From: Dentipellis sp. KUC8613
Taxonomy: Eukaryota > Basidiomycota > Agaricomycetes > Russulales > Hericiaceae
Length of the DNA stretch: 64,000 nt
NCBI GenBank assembly: GCA_002286715.1
Contig: NSJX01000015.1
Span: forward strand, 311,313-375,312
Direction of reading: 5' to 3'
Position 1 is the first letter of the stretch. Every line of letters starts with the position of its first letter. The notes beneath the pieces were generated by a model. That model made no database searches and had not been told where the DNA came from. It worked only from the letters and a program-made list of their open reading frames with translations. Of the stretch, positions 46,920 through 59,465 are shown piece after piece. A program made the translations under genes and the position numbers.

Positions 46920-47624
46920 CTCCAGCTGCGGATGCTAGAAATATGCTCTATCATAAAAAGCCCGACGTCCTTCTCGCTGCGAGGTTACTAGGAATGAGAA
47001 GCACACCACGAGGCGAAGGCCAGGGATCGATGTGTTTCAGGCGGAGTAAAATATGCTTTTTGATTGCTGCGAACAGATTCGGGTAGTCTGTACGACAAGA
47101 AAGTATGCCAACTGACATGATTTGAGGAAAGTACTGAGTCACTGTGATACAACAAAGAGTTCAGGACGGATCAAGCAAAGTAATCGGAGAACTCAACTCG
47201 CTTGTTTAAGATACAGCTGCGGGAGAGAATGTCGCCGCAGCGACCCGCTGCGGTATAAAAAGAGGGGGACTAAAGAACCCAGGGACTGTTATCATCTTCT
47301 AGAACTTGTAAGGAAGGGGTGCCCCGGTGGCCTGCTTCTGCTGCGGGGAGCGCTCGTAACGAAATAAAATACAAGCCTACCTCTGGCAGGAGTTGGTATG
47401 GAATCCTCTAGCAAAGATTCGAACCTGCAATAAAGATACATGATGTCCGTGTTGCATTGACCCTAGTAAAACACTGAATACTGAGACCCCAATAGAAAAG
47501 CTCCCGCGTCCTGTCTAAGCGTACCGCGCACTTCCAGAGCGGCAGACGCGACGCAGCGAGTAGAGATACAGAAATAGAAACCTAGTTTTCGCTGGCCGCA
47601 GCAGGCCAGCTGCCTTCTCTTTCC
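46920..47624. other. Promoter-rich spacer between YNW copy 4 and the F-box gene
   Basis: Contains four GCTGCGG/CCGCAGC words (47217-47223, 47235-47241, 47247-47253, 47340-47346). Three of them lie within 40 bp, next to GGTATAAAAAGAGG on +. No ORF follows that TATA-like site on +, so it may drive a non-coding transcript or be fortuitous. Confidence 0.4.
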
Positions 47625-49326
47625 TCATGCCGCAGCCGTATCCTCTCCCGGTTCACTCCATTCTTTGGGCCAGATCCACCACCAGTGACCGGAGCCGAAA
47701 GTTTGACAAGTGCCCACCATCCCGAATGGTGTGATAATCCCAAACCAGTCCGATGACTCGTCGCTGTCTGGGTAGTGCTTCATGGCAAGCACCGTTCCTG
47801 ATGTTATATCGGCCGACCCACCAAGCTGAAACGTCCCTTTTGAATCCTCCCCTGAGCCGCTGAACCAGATCCGATTGTTAGGCGAGTCGGGTAAAGAGAT
47901 ATCGCTTCCGTCTTCATCAGTAGAGGGACCACCGGAATCCGTCGAGAAATCGCTGGCACTGTCGGAGGCGTCGCTATCCTCGCCTTCAGAAGATGAAGTC
48001 TCTTGCTCGTCGGGTAGGAAGGGCTGGCGTTTGAGAGTAAACAGCATAGGTGTATCCAAGTACGGAGACTGGTAGAGGCCGTTGCTGCAGTAGCCACCCC
48101 ATGTGCATCCCGCGTCTGAGATCTTGTCAAGCAGTGGGGCCATCGAGCGCTCGCTAAGCCAAGGCCTTTCCCAGTCAGCGCCGTACTCGAGCTCCACAGT
48201 CGTTCGAAGCGTCCAGTCGTCCGACGTATCGCGAATCATGAATGGCACCGACGGCGCGCGAAGCTTCTTGAATCCAGGGTGCCGGTCGCATGAGTCGATC
48301 AAGATGTACAGGATCGTGAGCGCGATGAGACAGGCGCCTGTTTGTCGCTGAATTTCGTTCTCTTCTGCGAGATCCGGCAGCCTACGGCCCCAAGTCAGTC
48401 CTATGTCTTGAGGGAACGAGGCGAACGACGAGTCGTATCGACCATTCGGGTCTAGAAAGCTCAGAGATGTAGGGCCGCGGGAGAAGGTCATACGACGGAT
48501 AACATCAAGGTTGTCGGCCTTGCCTAGAAGGTCGATTCCCTTAACGATCGTGGCACATTGTGGTGTAGCAAGAAAGACAAATTCACGTACAATGCGGGAT
48601 CAGCACGGCCATACAGAGACCCAAACGTTCGAAGGCGTTGATAATCGAATATGTGCGATTTGCGCATGTGAAATTTGAATGAAGGCCATTATGCAAGGCC
48701 AACGCGTCCAAGGTACGGAGGATCGCCAGCCACGCCGTGTTATGGGCCTCCTGCATCAGGTGATTGACGTTGCGAGATGCTTCAAATGGAAAAACACTTG
48801 ACTTGTAAGGCACAGAGACCCGAGAAATAGCAAAAGGCGTCGCTCGCTCACCATGGTGTGCCACAACCGTCGGCAGAACCTTCGCCATCTTCACCATCCA
48901 CGAGACCACGGGAGAGTTATTCGCCAATTTGAGGAAGCTCAGGGGCTGCCGACGGTGCGAGGCCCACAATGAGGGGTTGGCCACGATCCAAGACATTGGG
49001 TGATTGATACCCTCCGCCATCTGCTTGAAGTTCGACTGCGAGCACGCCTGGTTGAGTAGCTCCTCCACCTGCGAATGAACGCAGTCGATCCGCATCCATC
49101 TCGCCAACCTCTCCTCTGAGGTGAGATTTTCTGCCTCCTCATCCTCCCATGGTTTAAGGTCCCAGCCGTACGTGACAAGACGCCGCTTGTACAACACAGG
49201 GGCCGAGAGCGCATCCTTCATCATGTGGCACACGACTCGACAGGTTAGAACATCGCTAGTGGAGGGCAGGTGCAAAACGACTTCATGAATAATCTCGGTG
49301 GGCACGGACGTCAAAAATGCAGACAT
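47625..49326 (-). CDS. F-box protein with acidic C-terminal half
   Basis: Exon 1 49326-48591 and exon 2 48523-47625 (intron 48590-48524) give 544 aa. The N-terminus (MSAFLTSVPTEIIHEVVLHL PSTSDVLTCRVVCHMMKDAL, split here) is an F-box-like motif, which recruits Skp1 in SCF ubiquitin ligases. The middle is helical without repeats. The C-terminal half contains a Ser/Asp/Glu-rich stretch (SSSEGEDSDASDSASDFSTD) and a Trp-rich end (GHWWWIWPKEW). There are no LRR, WD40 or Kelch repeats, so the substrate-binding part is of an unrecognised type. Such single F-box proteins are very numerous in Agaricomycetes. The intron is set by the need to join HC to KADNLDVIRRM in frame. Confidence 0.75.
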
Positions 49327-50507
49327 CTTGGAGGGTGGCTCTGCCGAGCCACGGAATCGACGACTTCCGTTCTGAGGCTGCAAGATTAATATTGGGATCT
49401 GCCACAGATATATCCAACGTAAATAACATACCTGATGTACAGCACAAGGTAAGGCTCTCACCCACCCAGCGCTCAGTCCCACTGAGCGACGTCGAGGGAC
49501 GGAGCAGGAGCTCCTTGCAAGACGGAGAGATCAGCCCGGCCGCCAGAGCGCTGGTCCGCTGCATGCCGGAGCCCGAGGAGCGTTGCCCTGCCAAGTCTCT
49601 CCTCGATCTCGATTACAACCATGGCCTCGACTGTTCCAAGCGGAACGCAAGCATTTAATTATCACGCCGACAGAGATCTCGAGGGAGGAGGAGAGGGGGA
49701 TTCAGACAAGTAAAGGCCTGTACATCGCTCAAATATTCAACCTGCGATGTACTCCATCAATGCAATATCAGGTGAGCGGCATTGCCACGTTCACACGTTC
49801 TAGAGCCGGGCAAGGTCGTATCTCAAGTCTACAGAGCTTATGTAGCAAGCTGTAGACGGGCAGCACCAGTCGTCATTGCCTTTGGCGATTGCAGACCATT
49901 TAGCGCTGGGTCAACGAATCTATATGGCGAGTTTCCAGTCATCTAGGACGTATTCTCAGGTACTCAAGATATTTCTCTACGTGGCTATCTTCCGTACCCT
50001 TCGCTGGATCGATTCACGTCCTACAGCTAGGATTTCAACGACGGAACTTTCGAATTCGGGGACCTATGCTTGATACTTATGAATCTATTCGGATTCACTA
50101 CCTCAGCGTCGAGTCTGCGTCAATACACTCCATGGTCGCAGTCATCACCACCCTCACCTCTACCTGACATTTCTCTTGACATCTTAGAACTCTCGGAAAG
50201 AGTCTCCGATGCGTTTGTGGTGATCGCAGCATGAATCGGGTGGGAAACGATGAGGCTGGGTATGAGCACCAGGGGCTCGGGTGAGGCATGCCATCGGATG
50301 TGGAGTAGAGAGGATGCGCTATATTCTTGTCTGCTTGAAGAAAATCTCGCGCTACTCAATGGAACGTCGTCTTGACTGTCAAGCAATCATGGATGTTCAT
50401 TTCATTTCTACATTCGTCAACAACGTTCGAAAGAATCAGAGACATATAAACAGACTTGTTTAGCGGCATGATCACAGTGTAGCATGCTGTCATATCTGAC
50501 GAATGTT
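49327..50507. other. Intergenic, no gene seen
   Basis: 1.2 kb between same-strand genes. It holds the F-box promoter and the 3' flank of the sedolisin at 50508; no conserved coding sequence was found. Confidence 0.5.
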
Positions 50508-52671
50508 TCAGGACAAGCCAGCAGCGGTTCTGAGCTTCACGTAGTCGGGCGTGCCTAGACCAGTGACCTGTACAAACGCGCGAGTCAGAGACGCAACACA
50601 AGCCCTTTCCAAATTTGAGACTTACAGGGTCCCAGCCTTCCACAGCATTGAACCCGTCGGTAAAGCACCCGCCATTGTTACCTACCGACTAACGGATGAA
50701 TTTCTTTCAGCAGAAAAAGAAGACATCCGCACTGACCAGACGTAATATCCGTGAATGCCTCTGGGTGAGCGTACAGGAACGGATTCAAGAATCCCAGTGG
50801 GCTCTTGCCTGCCGCGATAAGCTCGTCATTGAGGAGCGCCACGATGCTGGTGACGACCGTGCTCGAAGTCCCCGTTCCACTCGTCATGATCTGCTGGCCG
50901 CGGAACACGGTCTCGTGGTTGCGAGCCGTGGCAGAGATGTCCGGGAACGCCCGTCCCGAGGCGTTGAACCGTCCCTTGTACGTGTCGCCGAGGACTGTGA
51001 GGAAGGGCGGCACTGCGTCGGCCTGATATGCAGGTCGCGCAAACCAAGAAGAAAATCCGCCGCCTGAGTTCCCGTAGGCGGACTCAGGAGGGATGCCATA
51101 CGTGCCACCGACAGAGGTTACACTAGTAGTCGATAAGGAATCTGGATAGAATATAGGAAGAAGCGGACGCACTATGGACAGGATGACGGGAAGGTGGCAC
51201 TGAAGTTGTCGCAAGAAGTGCCCTGGTCACCGGATACGCCCTCCATACCTGAAGGGAAGATCACGGAAACACCCCGTGCTCCGAGCTGCGCGTACGCGCT
51301 GCACAGAGCCCTAATTGAGAATTTCTCCTGCATCAGGATTCTCATGGCGCGTATGCTAGGCGACAAGAGGGACGCACATGCCGAGAGAGAATGGGTAGTC
51401 GGTCTCTCCGTAACCATAGTCCGTATTCACGACAGTGGGAGGGTTGTCCAGGGATAGAAGGTAGTTCGCAGTGTCAAGGTACCCTTGAGTCTCGTCTATG
51501 TCTTCGCCAACGGAGATGAACGTCACAGGTACGCCAGACGCTACACCGACAGTGTATTGCACGTCACCATCCTGCGTGAAACCATCAGGGCACGCGTGTG
51601 GGAGGCTGGAAGTAAGGAGGACTTACTGCTGCTGAGCTGGCCTCGGAAAGATCTTGGGGATTCTCTCCACCGTCGAGCGTCACCAGTGTGAAGTTCGTAG
51701 ACGGGTCCAGGTCGACTCGGAACAACTCCAGGAACAGCTGCATCGCAAGAATTCAATCGCGGCGCTTCTTCAGGAAAACAGCGCTGAGACCCTTACCTCC
51801 AGATCAGCTTGGTTGGCAAATTGATTGACGTAGCCCGTGACGGCGAGGGTGTTTGACTTCTGCGTGGCCAGGGTTCTCCGGATGTTGTACATCTGCTGCA
51901 AACATGCCGGAGTGACTGCAATTTTGCAGAGGTCTGGTACTGGGGCATCGGCACTACGAGCGTCTACCACCGAACGCCGAGTTGAGGCTGATTGTCTGGT
52001 GCTGGTCATAGCCGTCGGGAAGCTGTAAATGATGTAGTCGGTCGATTGTGTGTTGGAGGTTATAGATATTGTACTCACGCAGTCGTAGGATGAACGAACT
52101 GTACTAGTCCATGCAGATTGTCTGGTACCGAATACGACAGAGTGCGAACGACTTGCTTCCCGGTGTCTGCATGCGTGAATTTCGTAAACTGGGCTTGAAG
52201 GAGTGCGTTCGCCTGTTCCACGGTTGCGTTGACGGCGAGCCAGTCACCAGCAGTAGAAAACGGCGTAGACGTCAAATTGTGAGCCTTGAGCCAAGCCTGC
52301 ACATAAGAGACCGTCTCCGACGCAGGGGCGACGAAGGCCGCAACCTAGCAACATAAAAAAAAGGTCAGCAGGGTGACGATAGAAGGAGCCGATGGTATAC
52401 AAACTTCTTCTTTCGAAAGATGTTTGCCATACTTGGAGCTTCCGGGAGTGCTGACGTCGTACAACGCTTTCTCGAGGCCAGGAAAGTTGTTCTGCGTCAA
52501 GCCGATGCGCAAATTTAGTACATGGTCCGATGGTGCGGGACCTGCGGAGACAAAACTATGTGGAGCACTGTCACGCTTCTCGAGGAGACGCATGCCGAGA
52601 CCCGCCTTTGGGACGGCGGCATCGGCGACTGCGGCGAGCCAGATGACAACGAAAGAGGATATCGCGATCAT
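50508..52671 (-). CDS. S53 sedolisin-like protein with degenerate active site (probable pseudoprotease)
   Basis: Multi-exon gene from MIAISSFVVIWLAAVADAA (signal peptide, 52671) to GLGTPDYVKLRTAAGLS. It has the pro-kumamolisin prodomain (DHVLNLRIGLTQNNF, PGSSKYGKHLSKEEV, AWLKAHNL), then the sedolisin domain (LCKIAVTPACLQQMYNI, LFRVDLDP, DVQYTVGVASG, VTSVGGTYGIPPESAY, GRAFPDISA). Compared with the neighbouring S53 gene the active site is altered. The catalytic Ser of GTSAS reads GTGTS, so the Ser position is Gly. The oxyanion Asp of SSGDDGV reads PSGMEGV, so Met. The Glu four residues before the conserved Asp of DVQY reads Ala in my splice model. Only the Asp is kept. The signal peptide and prodomain are intact. 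It is likely a secreted non-catalytic relative. Confidence 0.82.
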
Positions 52672-53480
52672 GGTACGACCAAGTGCCCTCGCAAGGTCAA
52701 TTCAACCAGAGTGAGAGGTACATTTTATAGGGGAAGATTCGCCCGCGGAAGGCGATTCGCGACTTGATCAGCAGTGTAGGTAGGTAGCATGTGCTGAGTG
52801 AGAGGCAATTACGACGGACTGCATGCACCATGTGAGGTATCCCCGCCAAGCACATGTCTCTCGGGGTCGCGATGGCATTGGACCACGCAATAAGTCGACA
52901 TCCGTTTGCCGACGTATTTCAGAGCTTCCTGCGCAAGCAGCCGCTCTATGCCATCCAAGCAGCGCGAACGACAGAGAAGAGTAGCTGAGTAGGACTTGGC
53001 TGCCGACTCGTGATTGATGTCCAGGAGACGCATCCACGTGGGACCAATTGAGGTCGGTGAATCCTTCAGAAGACGCAGTCAGCTACATATGGGGGATCCG
53101 GGCTCCCTCCAGTTGCATATGGTGAATCGAAGATTTGACTCGTCGGCACGTAGGAGAAGCCGCAGAATGTATTGACGATTGGCCGAACCTTTGCTTGACC
53201 AAGCGCGGTTAGAACAGGATGCTCGGTTCTCTCGTCAAAAGCAGGCTATTTTCAAAGCGACTTACTGGTGATGGTATCGGCGTACTCAAGTACTTTCACC
53301 TAAAGTTGAAACAAACAGACGATTGTTGCCCCGGCGGGCCGGGAGGCAGCGGCCCGGCAGCAGCTTGAAACCTTAACAAAGACAAACAAAGAAACCCAGT
53401 ACGGACGCGGCGCTAATTAGACTAGCAGTGACCATACTTTACCTTCTTCAAATTCCCCAAGGTGTCTTTTGGCTGAAGCT
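52672..53480. other. Divergent promoter region, sedolisin 1 / RPC19
   Basis: Promoter space for two divergent genes; nothing else recognised. Confidence 0.5.
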
Positions 53481-54091
53481 ATGTCAGAAACGCCTCAGAA
53501 AATCCAACTTGTGAGTTATTTTATGTCAATGCATGTTATAGAGGGCGCTGATATCTGTTTCTCGCCAAAAGCTGAAAGGCGCGGAGCAGGACCTGTCCGC
53601 TGCAACCTACCAAATCCATAACGAGTCTCATACCCTTGGAAATGCTTTGCGATGGATGCTGATGAAGAAGTGCGTATTTTCTGAACTTGTATCATTTTTC
53701 TTTCGTGCTCAATCATCGTTGTTCGTAGCCCGAAGGTGGAGTTCTGTGGCTATAGGTGGGTGACCTTAGCCATGCGCGAGTCTTCTCTCTTCCATCCATG
53801 GAACTCGAGATTCTGGCTATTTTCACGTGGACTCTGACTTGATGATTTCACTGTCAGCGTTCCTCATCCGTCAGAGAACCACATCCATATCCGAATACAG
53901 ATGTATGGTGCGTACCCACCTCTTGCTCGCTCGTAACGCACCCCTGACCCGCGTTCTTAGACCATCTGTCCTCGCTTACGGCCCTTATCGATGCTTTGAA
54001 CGACCTCGACACACTATTTGAGAGCATCGAGGATGCCTATAAGGCGAGCCTTGCAGACGGATCGTACGAAGTCTGGGAAGAGAAGAGCTAA
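53481..54091 (+). CDS. RPC19: RNA polymerase I and III subunit AC19
   Basis: Five exons (53481-53510, 53572-53669, 53729-53755, 53858-53907, 53961-54091) give 111 aa. It is the alpha-like subunit shared by Pol I and Pol III, which pairs with AC40. Signature sequence: ATYQIHNESHTLGNALRWML, NPKVEFCGYSVPHPSENHIH and IRIQMYD. The C-terminus (LIDALNDLDTLFESIEDAY) is the usual helix. It lies between two sedolisin genes on the other strand, an ordinary neighbourhood with no functional link implied. Confidence 0.95.
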
Positions 54092-54461
54092 AGACGGAAC
54101 TCGGACGCGTATCAACTGTATCATAGACACCAAAAGTATTTTCATATCGTACGTGAATGGTTTCTCAATGTTTACCTCGTGGTGCTGGGCTTATGGTGAC
54201 GTGACAGATGCTATGACGATAATATAATTGCCCTTGGGACGATATTGTTTGACGCTCTCACATCGGATCTTTTGCACCTGCAGCTTCTCTCAGGTCATGT
54301 ATGTGGTCGAAAGGACAACATTAGAGAATGCCAAGAACTTCTTTCGATATACAATTGCAAAGACGTCGACTCCAGGGTCCCTATAATAGATTCGTACCAA
54401 GCGAGAATGACTGCATAATCCTCCACAACGTCCAATGGTTGCTGCAGGAGTAACAACTCTA
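54092..54461. other. Convergent 3' spacer
   Basis: 370 bp between RPC19 and the second sedolisin, 3' ends facing; no gene. Confidence 0.5.
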
Positions 54462-57193
54462 TCATGGCAGAGCCATGAAGAGCGGCATAAGCTTCGTAAG
54501 GTTGGGCGTGCCCACACCTGTCGGAAAATGAGTCGCAGGAAAACACGCGTCGCCAAGAAAGCTCACCTGTGACGGGATCCCATCCTTCGACTCTATTTTT
54601 TGTTCAGCATTCAGCAGACAAGCGCGCGAAGAAGGCGACTCACGAAGTAAACCCAGGAGTGCCTGGTGAGCATAGAGTAAAATTCAGTCAATATGAGCAC
54701 ATGATGGTTCGCAAGCCAATAAAACTCACCGCAGCCTTGGTTGCCTCCCGTCACGATGTCGTTAAACCCACTTGAAAAAGCTTCTGTGTAGATCTACGAA
54801 CCGCAATCTTCAGGACTGTCGACTACCGTATGCTCAAGCCACACTCACTGCTGGGTTAATGAAGCCTGTCCAGAACGTATGAGACTTTAATTTCTTTTGA
54901 GAAGACACTTGCTGAGCTCACCAACAGGACCCTTCCCGGCAGCGATACGAGCATCGTTGATAAGGGTGATCAAAGATCCCGTTACTGGAGAAGAAGCGGA
55001 AGTCCCAAATACGAGCTCAAATTCACCGTCGATACCTGCACACGCAGAAGTTAGCTTGGCGGCGCGACATGATCAAATAAATCCTTCGAACCAATGACAT
55101 AGTTTGCTCTGCAAAGTATTCTCAATCATCATATTCGGGCTCGAGTCTGAAGAGGAATTACTCGCCCGTTTGCAGACAAATCAGGGAAAGCCCGCGCCTA
55201 CGACGATGCATCATAAATTTAGTACTTCGGAACTCGCCCCCTTTGCGCCAGTCCGCGACTCACATTGCCTGTATTGTTGAACTGCCTGCTCGTGAACGGC
55301 GGCGGGGTGTTCTTCAAGAAATTCGTAACAGCCGTCGCCTGGAACGAAGGCATCGGGAAAATGTTGCTGAAGCCGCCTCCGCTGAAGATGACCTGCTCGC
55401 AGGCGCCTTCGGGGTCATTGACCGTCGACCCGGGGTTGATCTGCGTTGCGCCAACAGCAGTGACGAATGGACAGGTTACCGGGAATCCGGGGTTGAATCG
55501 TGTTCCTGAGCTCGTTGCACGGCCTACACATATTGGTCCGATGGTGTGGGGAGTAACAAGTTTATAAACCAAACTGACCTCGTGTGTCTAAGCAGGCGCC
55601 GCCGTTCCCCGCGACACCGTCGTCGCCTGAGCTGTAGAGCACGGTCGTCCCGAGCATGCCGAGCTTTCCGTACTCAGTGCATTGGCGGTTTGCATATGCT
55701 GCGGTGACCGATGCCTCGTCTTGCCCGTAGGAGACGGAGACCACGTTGGGAGGGGCAATTATGCCGCATGATTCTGCACCCTTGAAGCCTCCGCGTAGGG
55801 GATCGGGGTATATACCATCCTTCTCTCAATCGTGAGAGACAATATCAACGCGAATATTTGTTAACGTACCTGCGTAGGGTCGTCGCCACCCTCGAAGGTG
55901 CAGAACGACTTGTCGACGGCGTCTAGCCAGTTATTGAACGAGGCACCTATGAAACCGCATTACAATAGGACAAGGGATCATGGCAGGTGAACTTCGCGGA
56001 GCACGAACCTTCAACCAGATCTCCGGTCTGCAAGAGCGTGAGCGGCTGCGGGTTCGTGAGTGCGAAGGCATATTCGAGATCGAGGTCGCTCTCTCCGTTG
56101 AAGTCGAAGCTCTGGTTCGTCGTCTGGGCGACTCCTGGAGAACTTCGTGAGTATTATTCGCTCGAAGTATGGTATCATTGAATAGAGATGGACATACCAC
56201 CATCAATAGCGATCAATTTCGGTCGGGTTCCGACTTGGCTCGGGGAGAAGTTTCCGAAGAACAGGTCGAGATCGCCTGCAAGGAAAGCCTGGGGTGTGAA
56301 TTCGACTGCAGTAAATTCGAATCAGCGCGAACCCAAAACCTCACACAAATAACCCACCAATCCCATATGTATTCTTATCTGTCGCCACAGGTGTGTAGTT
56401 CACGGAGTACAACGCGCGCAAACAGGCGGGGGTGATGTTCTCGTCGCAGTTCTCGAGAATCGGAGTGATCGTAACCTTCTGCCCATTGGTCTTCGGGCCG
56501 GTGTGGTTTGACGGCGCACCCAGCGAAGGCGGCGAACGCTTCTTCAATTTCTTCGCTGTGCGCTTCTGCGGCACCCGGTGTGCGAAGTGTACGGTGGGCG
56601 TGACTAGCTCCACGTGTTCGCGGACGTGCTCGGGGACGGAATACAAGTGGCACCCTAGAAAAGGATGCGAATCGATATATATATCATTGCCATCGCGACG
56701 CTGGGGAATGATAAGAAGACCTACCAATTTGCTCCATCCCAGACGAGTGGCTATAGACGTGGTACTCGGTCTTCAGCAAATCCTCCACCTCCCCCGCAGT
56801 CGCATCCTTCACCTCCATCCAGCCCTTACTCGGGGACAGCCTCACGCGCTCGGGCGCAAACCCAAACTCCTCGAGCCACGCCTTCACTGCAGCTACGGTA
56901 TCGTTGCTCGGCGCGAAGTGGTCCACAACCTGCGCCGGCGTCCAGTGCTGCCCGTACGTCGGCGACTCGGGGTGCGCGACGGCCATGAGCAGGTCCTCGA
57001 GCTCGTGCAGGTTGCGCTGCGCGAGCCCGATGCGCAGCGGCAGGACGTGGTCGCTTTCGAGCCTCCGCGACAGGACCCAGTCGCCGCTGGGCTCCGCGGC
57101 GCGGCGCTCGTGCACGATGTGTGTCGTGGGCGCGGTGGGCGCGGCAAGCGCGAAGACTGCCCCGAGGAGCAGAGCACTGAGTAAGGAACGCAT
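54462..57193 (-). CDS. S53 sedolisin (tripeptidyl-peptidase/aorsin-like), active-site intact
   Basis: Starts MRSLLSALLLGAVFALAAP (signal peptide) and ends TKLMPLFMALP, with about ten short introns. The prodomain has DHVLPLRIGLAQRNLHELED, PTYGQHWTPAQVVDHFAPS and AWLEEFGF. The catalytic domain follows a KLKKR processing-like stretch and carries NCDENITPACLRALYSVNY. FDFNGESDLDLEY holds Glu and Asp at the canonical spacing, TTVLYSSGDDGVAGNGG the oxyanion Asp, and ELVFGTSASSPVTGSL the catalytic Ser. The Ca-binding end is GFNDIVTGGNQGC... VEGWDPVTGVGTPN. These are secreted acid peptidases that digest external protein and are common in wood-decay and litter fungi. The contrast with the degenerate neighbour at 50508 is direct. 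Confidence 0.9.
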
Positions 57194-58443
57194 GCTGGGT
57201 GGCCTGGGGTGCCGGGAATGTCGAGGCGTTCGAGTGCCTCAACAAGCCATTGCTGGCTCTGGAGGACCTTATATGAGGAGGTACGCTGAGAATATGCCAC
57301 GAGGACCGCATTGCGCTTATCTGTGGCAGATGGTGTCTATGCTGGAGGGAGCCTATAGGAACGGTCGGGCGGGAAGCGTACGACACCTATTGTGCGAAAT
57401 GGGCGCACGGATGCAGAAGCTTCGATCACAAAGCATATCGAGAATAGAACTGGCCTGCAGAGCTTCCGTCATGGCTGGAATTGGGTCGATGTTTTGGTCA
57501 TAAGACGATGCAGCAGGGTGAGGAGGACGAACCAGGTGAAACCTCGTATCATGCACTACAGAAAGCCAGGGCATGTTAACACGGTGCCGTTGAGGAAGCG
57601 AAGTCAATATGCCCAGTATTCAATAGTACAATCAGAGTTCATTCGAGGTTTTTATGAATGCGACCACCGGCGTCCTTTTGATGGCGTTGGTGTATAATTT
57701 AAGAACCTGTTCAACGGAAGGTGGTAAGAAGAGTGGCTAAAACGAAGCCTCTGGAGGAGAGCTTACTATTCACGGATGAGATACATGTGGCGGGCGGCGG
57801 GCGCGAGTAGTAAAGCCTTGCGAGATGCGAAACCCGAATATACCTCCAACGCGATAGGCGGGGTGGAGGTACGATTTCCCAGTACCTTATTGGTCGGGGA
57901 CGGTGTTGGATGGTTTGCTCACACGAAACCATGGACTTGTGGGAGTTACACGTACCAAGGTACCGGGCCTGCAAGAGTGGTCATTGGGCGGTATGTATTT
58001 CTATATTCCAGCGATGTCTCCAAGCGCATCTTGGTGGGATTCGGACTTGACGGGTTTGACCTTGTCAAGTCACCGCGATGACGTAGCTCTTGATGAAGGA
58101 CTGCAGCGCTTCAAACGAATGTAGAACTGGAGAAAGGTACCACTGATGGTCATTCTATCTTTGTTGCTTTGCAGCATCTGGAGATGATCATGTGGGCTCA
58201 CCGACCGGGTATAGGCCAGTCCCTTCCGGTAGCCCTTCTATGACCGCGACCGAGTCAGAAAAGGAAAGGAGCGTCGGAGCGTCATGACGAAGTAGCCACT
58301 GGTGCTTGACCCCAGCTCCTCTCCAGCGGGTCAATACAACATATAGTGATGTCATGCTGCGCAACATATGCAATTAGTATTTCAAGGTCAAAGGAAGTGA
58401 GCAGAGACCCCTCATCAGCCCCTAAGCCAGAAATCCTTCGACC
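57194..58443. other. Divergent promoter region, sedolisin 2 / Hmp1-like gene
   Basis: 1.25 kb with short frames only; no gene supported. Confidence 0.5.
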
Positions 58444-58911
58444 ATGTCTTCCAACGCCAACCAACAAACCAGCAATGCTGGCGCCGAACAGACGAACACA
58501 CCCCAGCCGAGGTAAGCAGTGGCCTTCTGCTTCAAGCATGCCCGTCTAAAGGCAGATCCATGCAGTAAAATGACCGGCCAATTCCACTCAGTCAAAGGAA
58601 CCGTCGTAGAAATGATCGGAGATGCCACAGGCGCGACCTCCTGGCAGACGTCTGGTCGCGAAGAGCACCTGCGTGGGGAGCGAGAAATCCAGGATGCCCA
58701 GGCGCGCGAATACGCCAACGGATTGGTTGACCGAGCCGAGGGAAAGGTTGATACCGTTGTTGGCGCGCTTACTGATGACCGCCAGAGACAGCAAATGGGT
58801 ACGTCCGACTTTTGATGTTCCAGACTCTCGTCAGAGAATTAATTGGTCCGTACAGGAAATGTGAAGCATGACATGGGCAAGGCGCAGCAGGAGCGGAATG
58901 CACCCCAGTAA
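58444..58911 (+). CDS. CsbD-like stress protein (mismatched base pair and cruciform DNA recognition type)
   Basis: Three exons (58444-58511, 58566-58798, 58856-58911) give 118 aa. The sequence (MTGQFHSVKGTVVEMIGDAT, ATSWQTSGREEHLRGE, GLVDRAEGKVDTVVGAL, GNVKHDMGKAQQE) matches the fungal CsbD-like family whose Ustilago member Hmp1 was described as recognising mismatched and cruciform DNA. The protein is small, hydrophilic, helical and probably disordered in part, resembling stress-induced bacterial CsbD. DNA binding here is by family only. Confidence 0.88.
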
Positions 58912-59465
58912 AGCATCGCCGTAAGAGTCGGTCGTGGTGGTCCTCACACAGACTGTTGTATCATCTGTACTATTAGCAAACCACTATAATGTCTATCACA
59001 ACTATTTGACTCACCTTTTGGTGCTGAGATTCAGCTACCGGTATTCCGCGCCGTTTTGTTACACTCTGCCGCCGACTCGACGACGTAGTAAAGAGACCTT
59101 GCTTATCTCCATCTAAAATTCGGCTGGTATTATTCATGTTTAAAGCACGGAGACGAGGCTCTCAATGTCAAGGCCGCTACAGCTGGTAGTTTAGGTAGAA
59201 GAGTGTCACTCGTGCACTTGAGTTTCGACTGGGACGTATGAAGCCCCGGAACACCGCGAATGACCACGTAGCGAGACCCCGGAACCGGTGCTATACGGCG
59301 CCGACTCAGCCGACATTCCTTCAGTTTCGTTGCCAACAGTGAGCACCGCCTGTCCTTCCCACAAACTTACACAAAGTCAGTACCTCGCCAGCGATACTCT
59401 ACGTGCATTGACTCAAGATCCTGGTCTTTCGTGTCTTAACTTTACTCACAGATACACTCCCAGAT
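58912..59465. other. Spacer before GLO3
   Basis: 550 bp; probable 3' UTR and GLO3 promoter, nothing else seen. Confidence 0.5.

Noticed and set aside
47385..47445. tRNA-like T-arm (GGTTCGAATC on the - strand)
   Set aside because: The T-stem does not pair over five bases and no A-box, anticodon arm or acceptor stem could be built around it.
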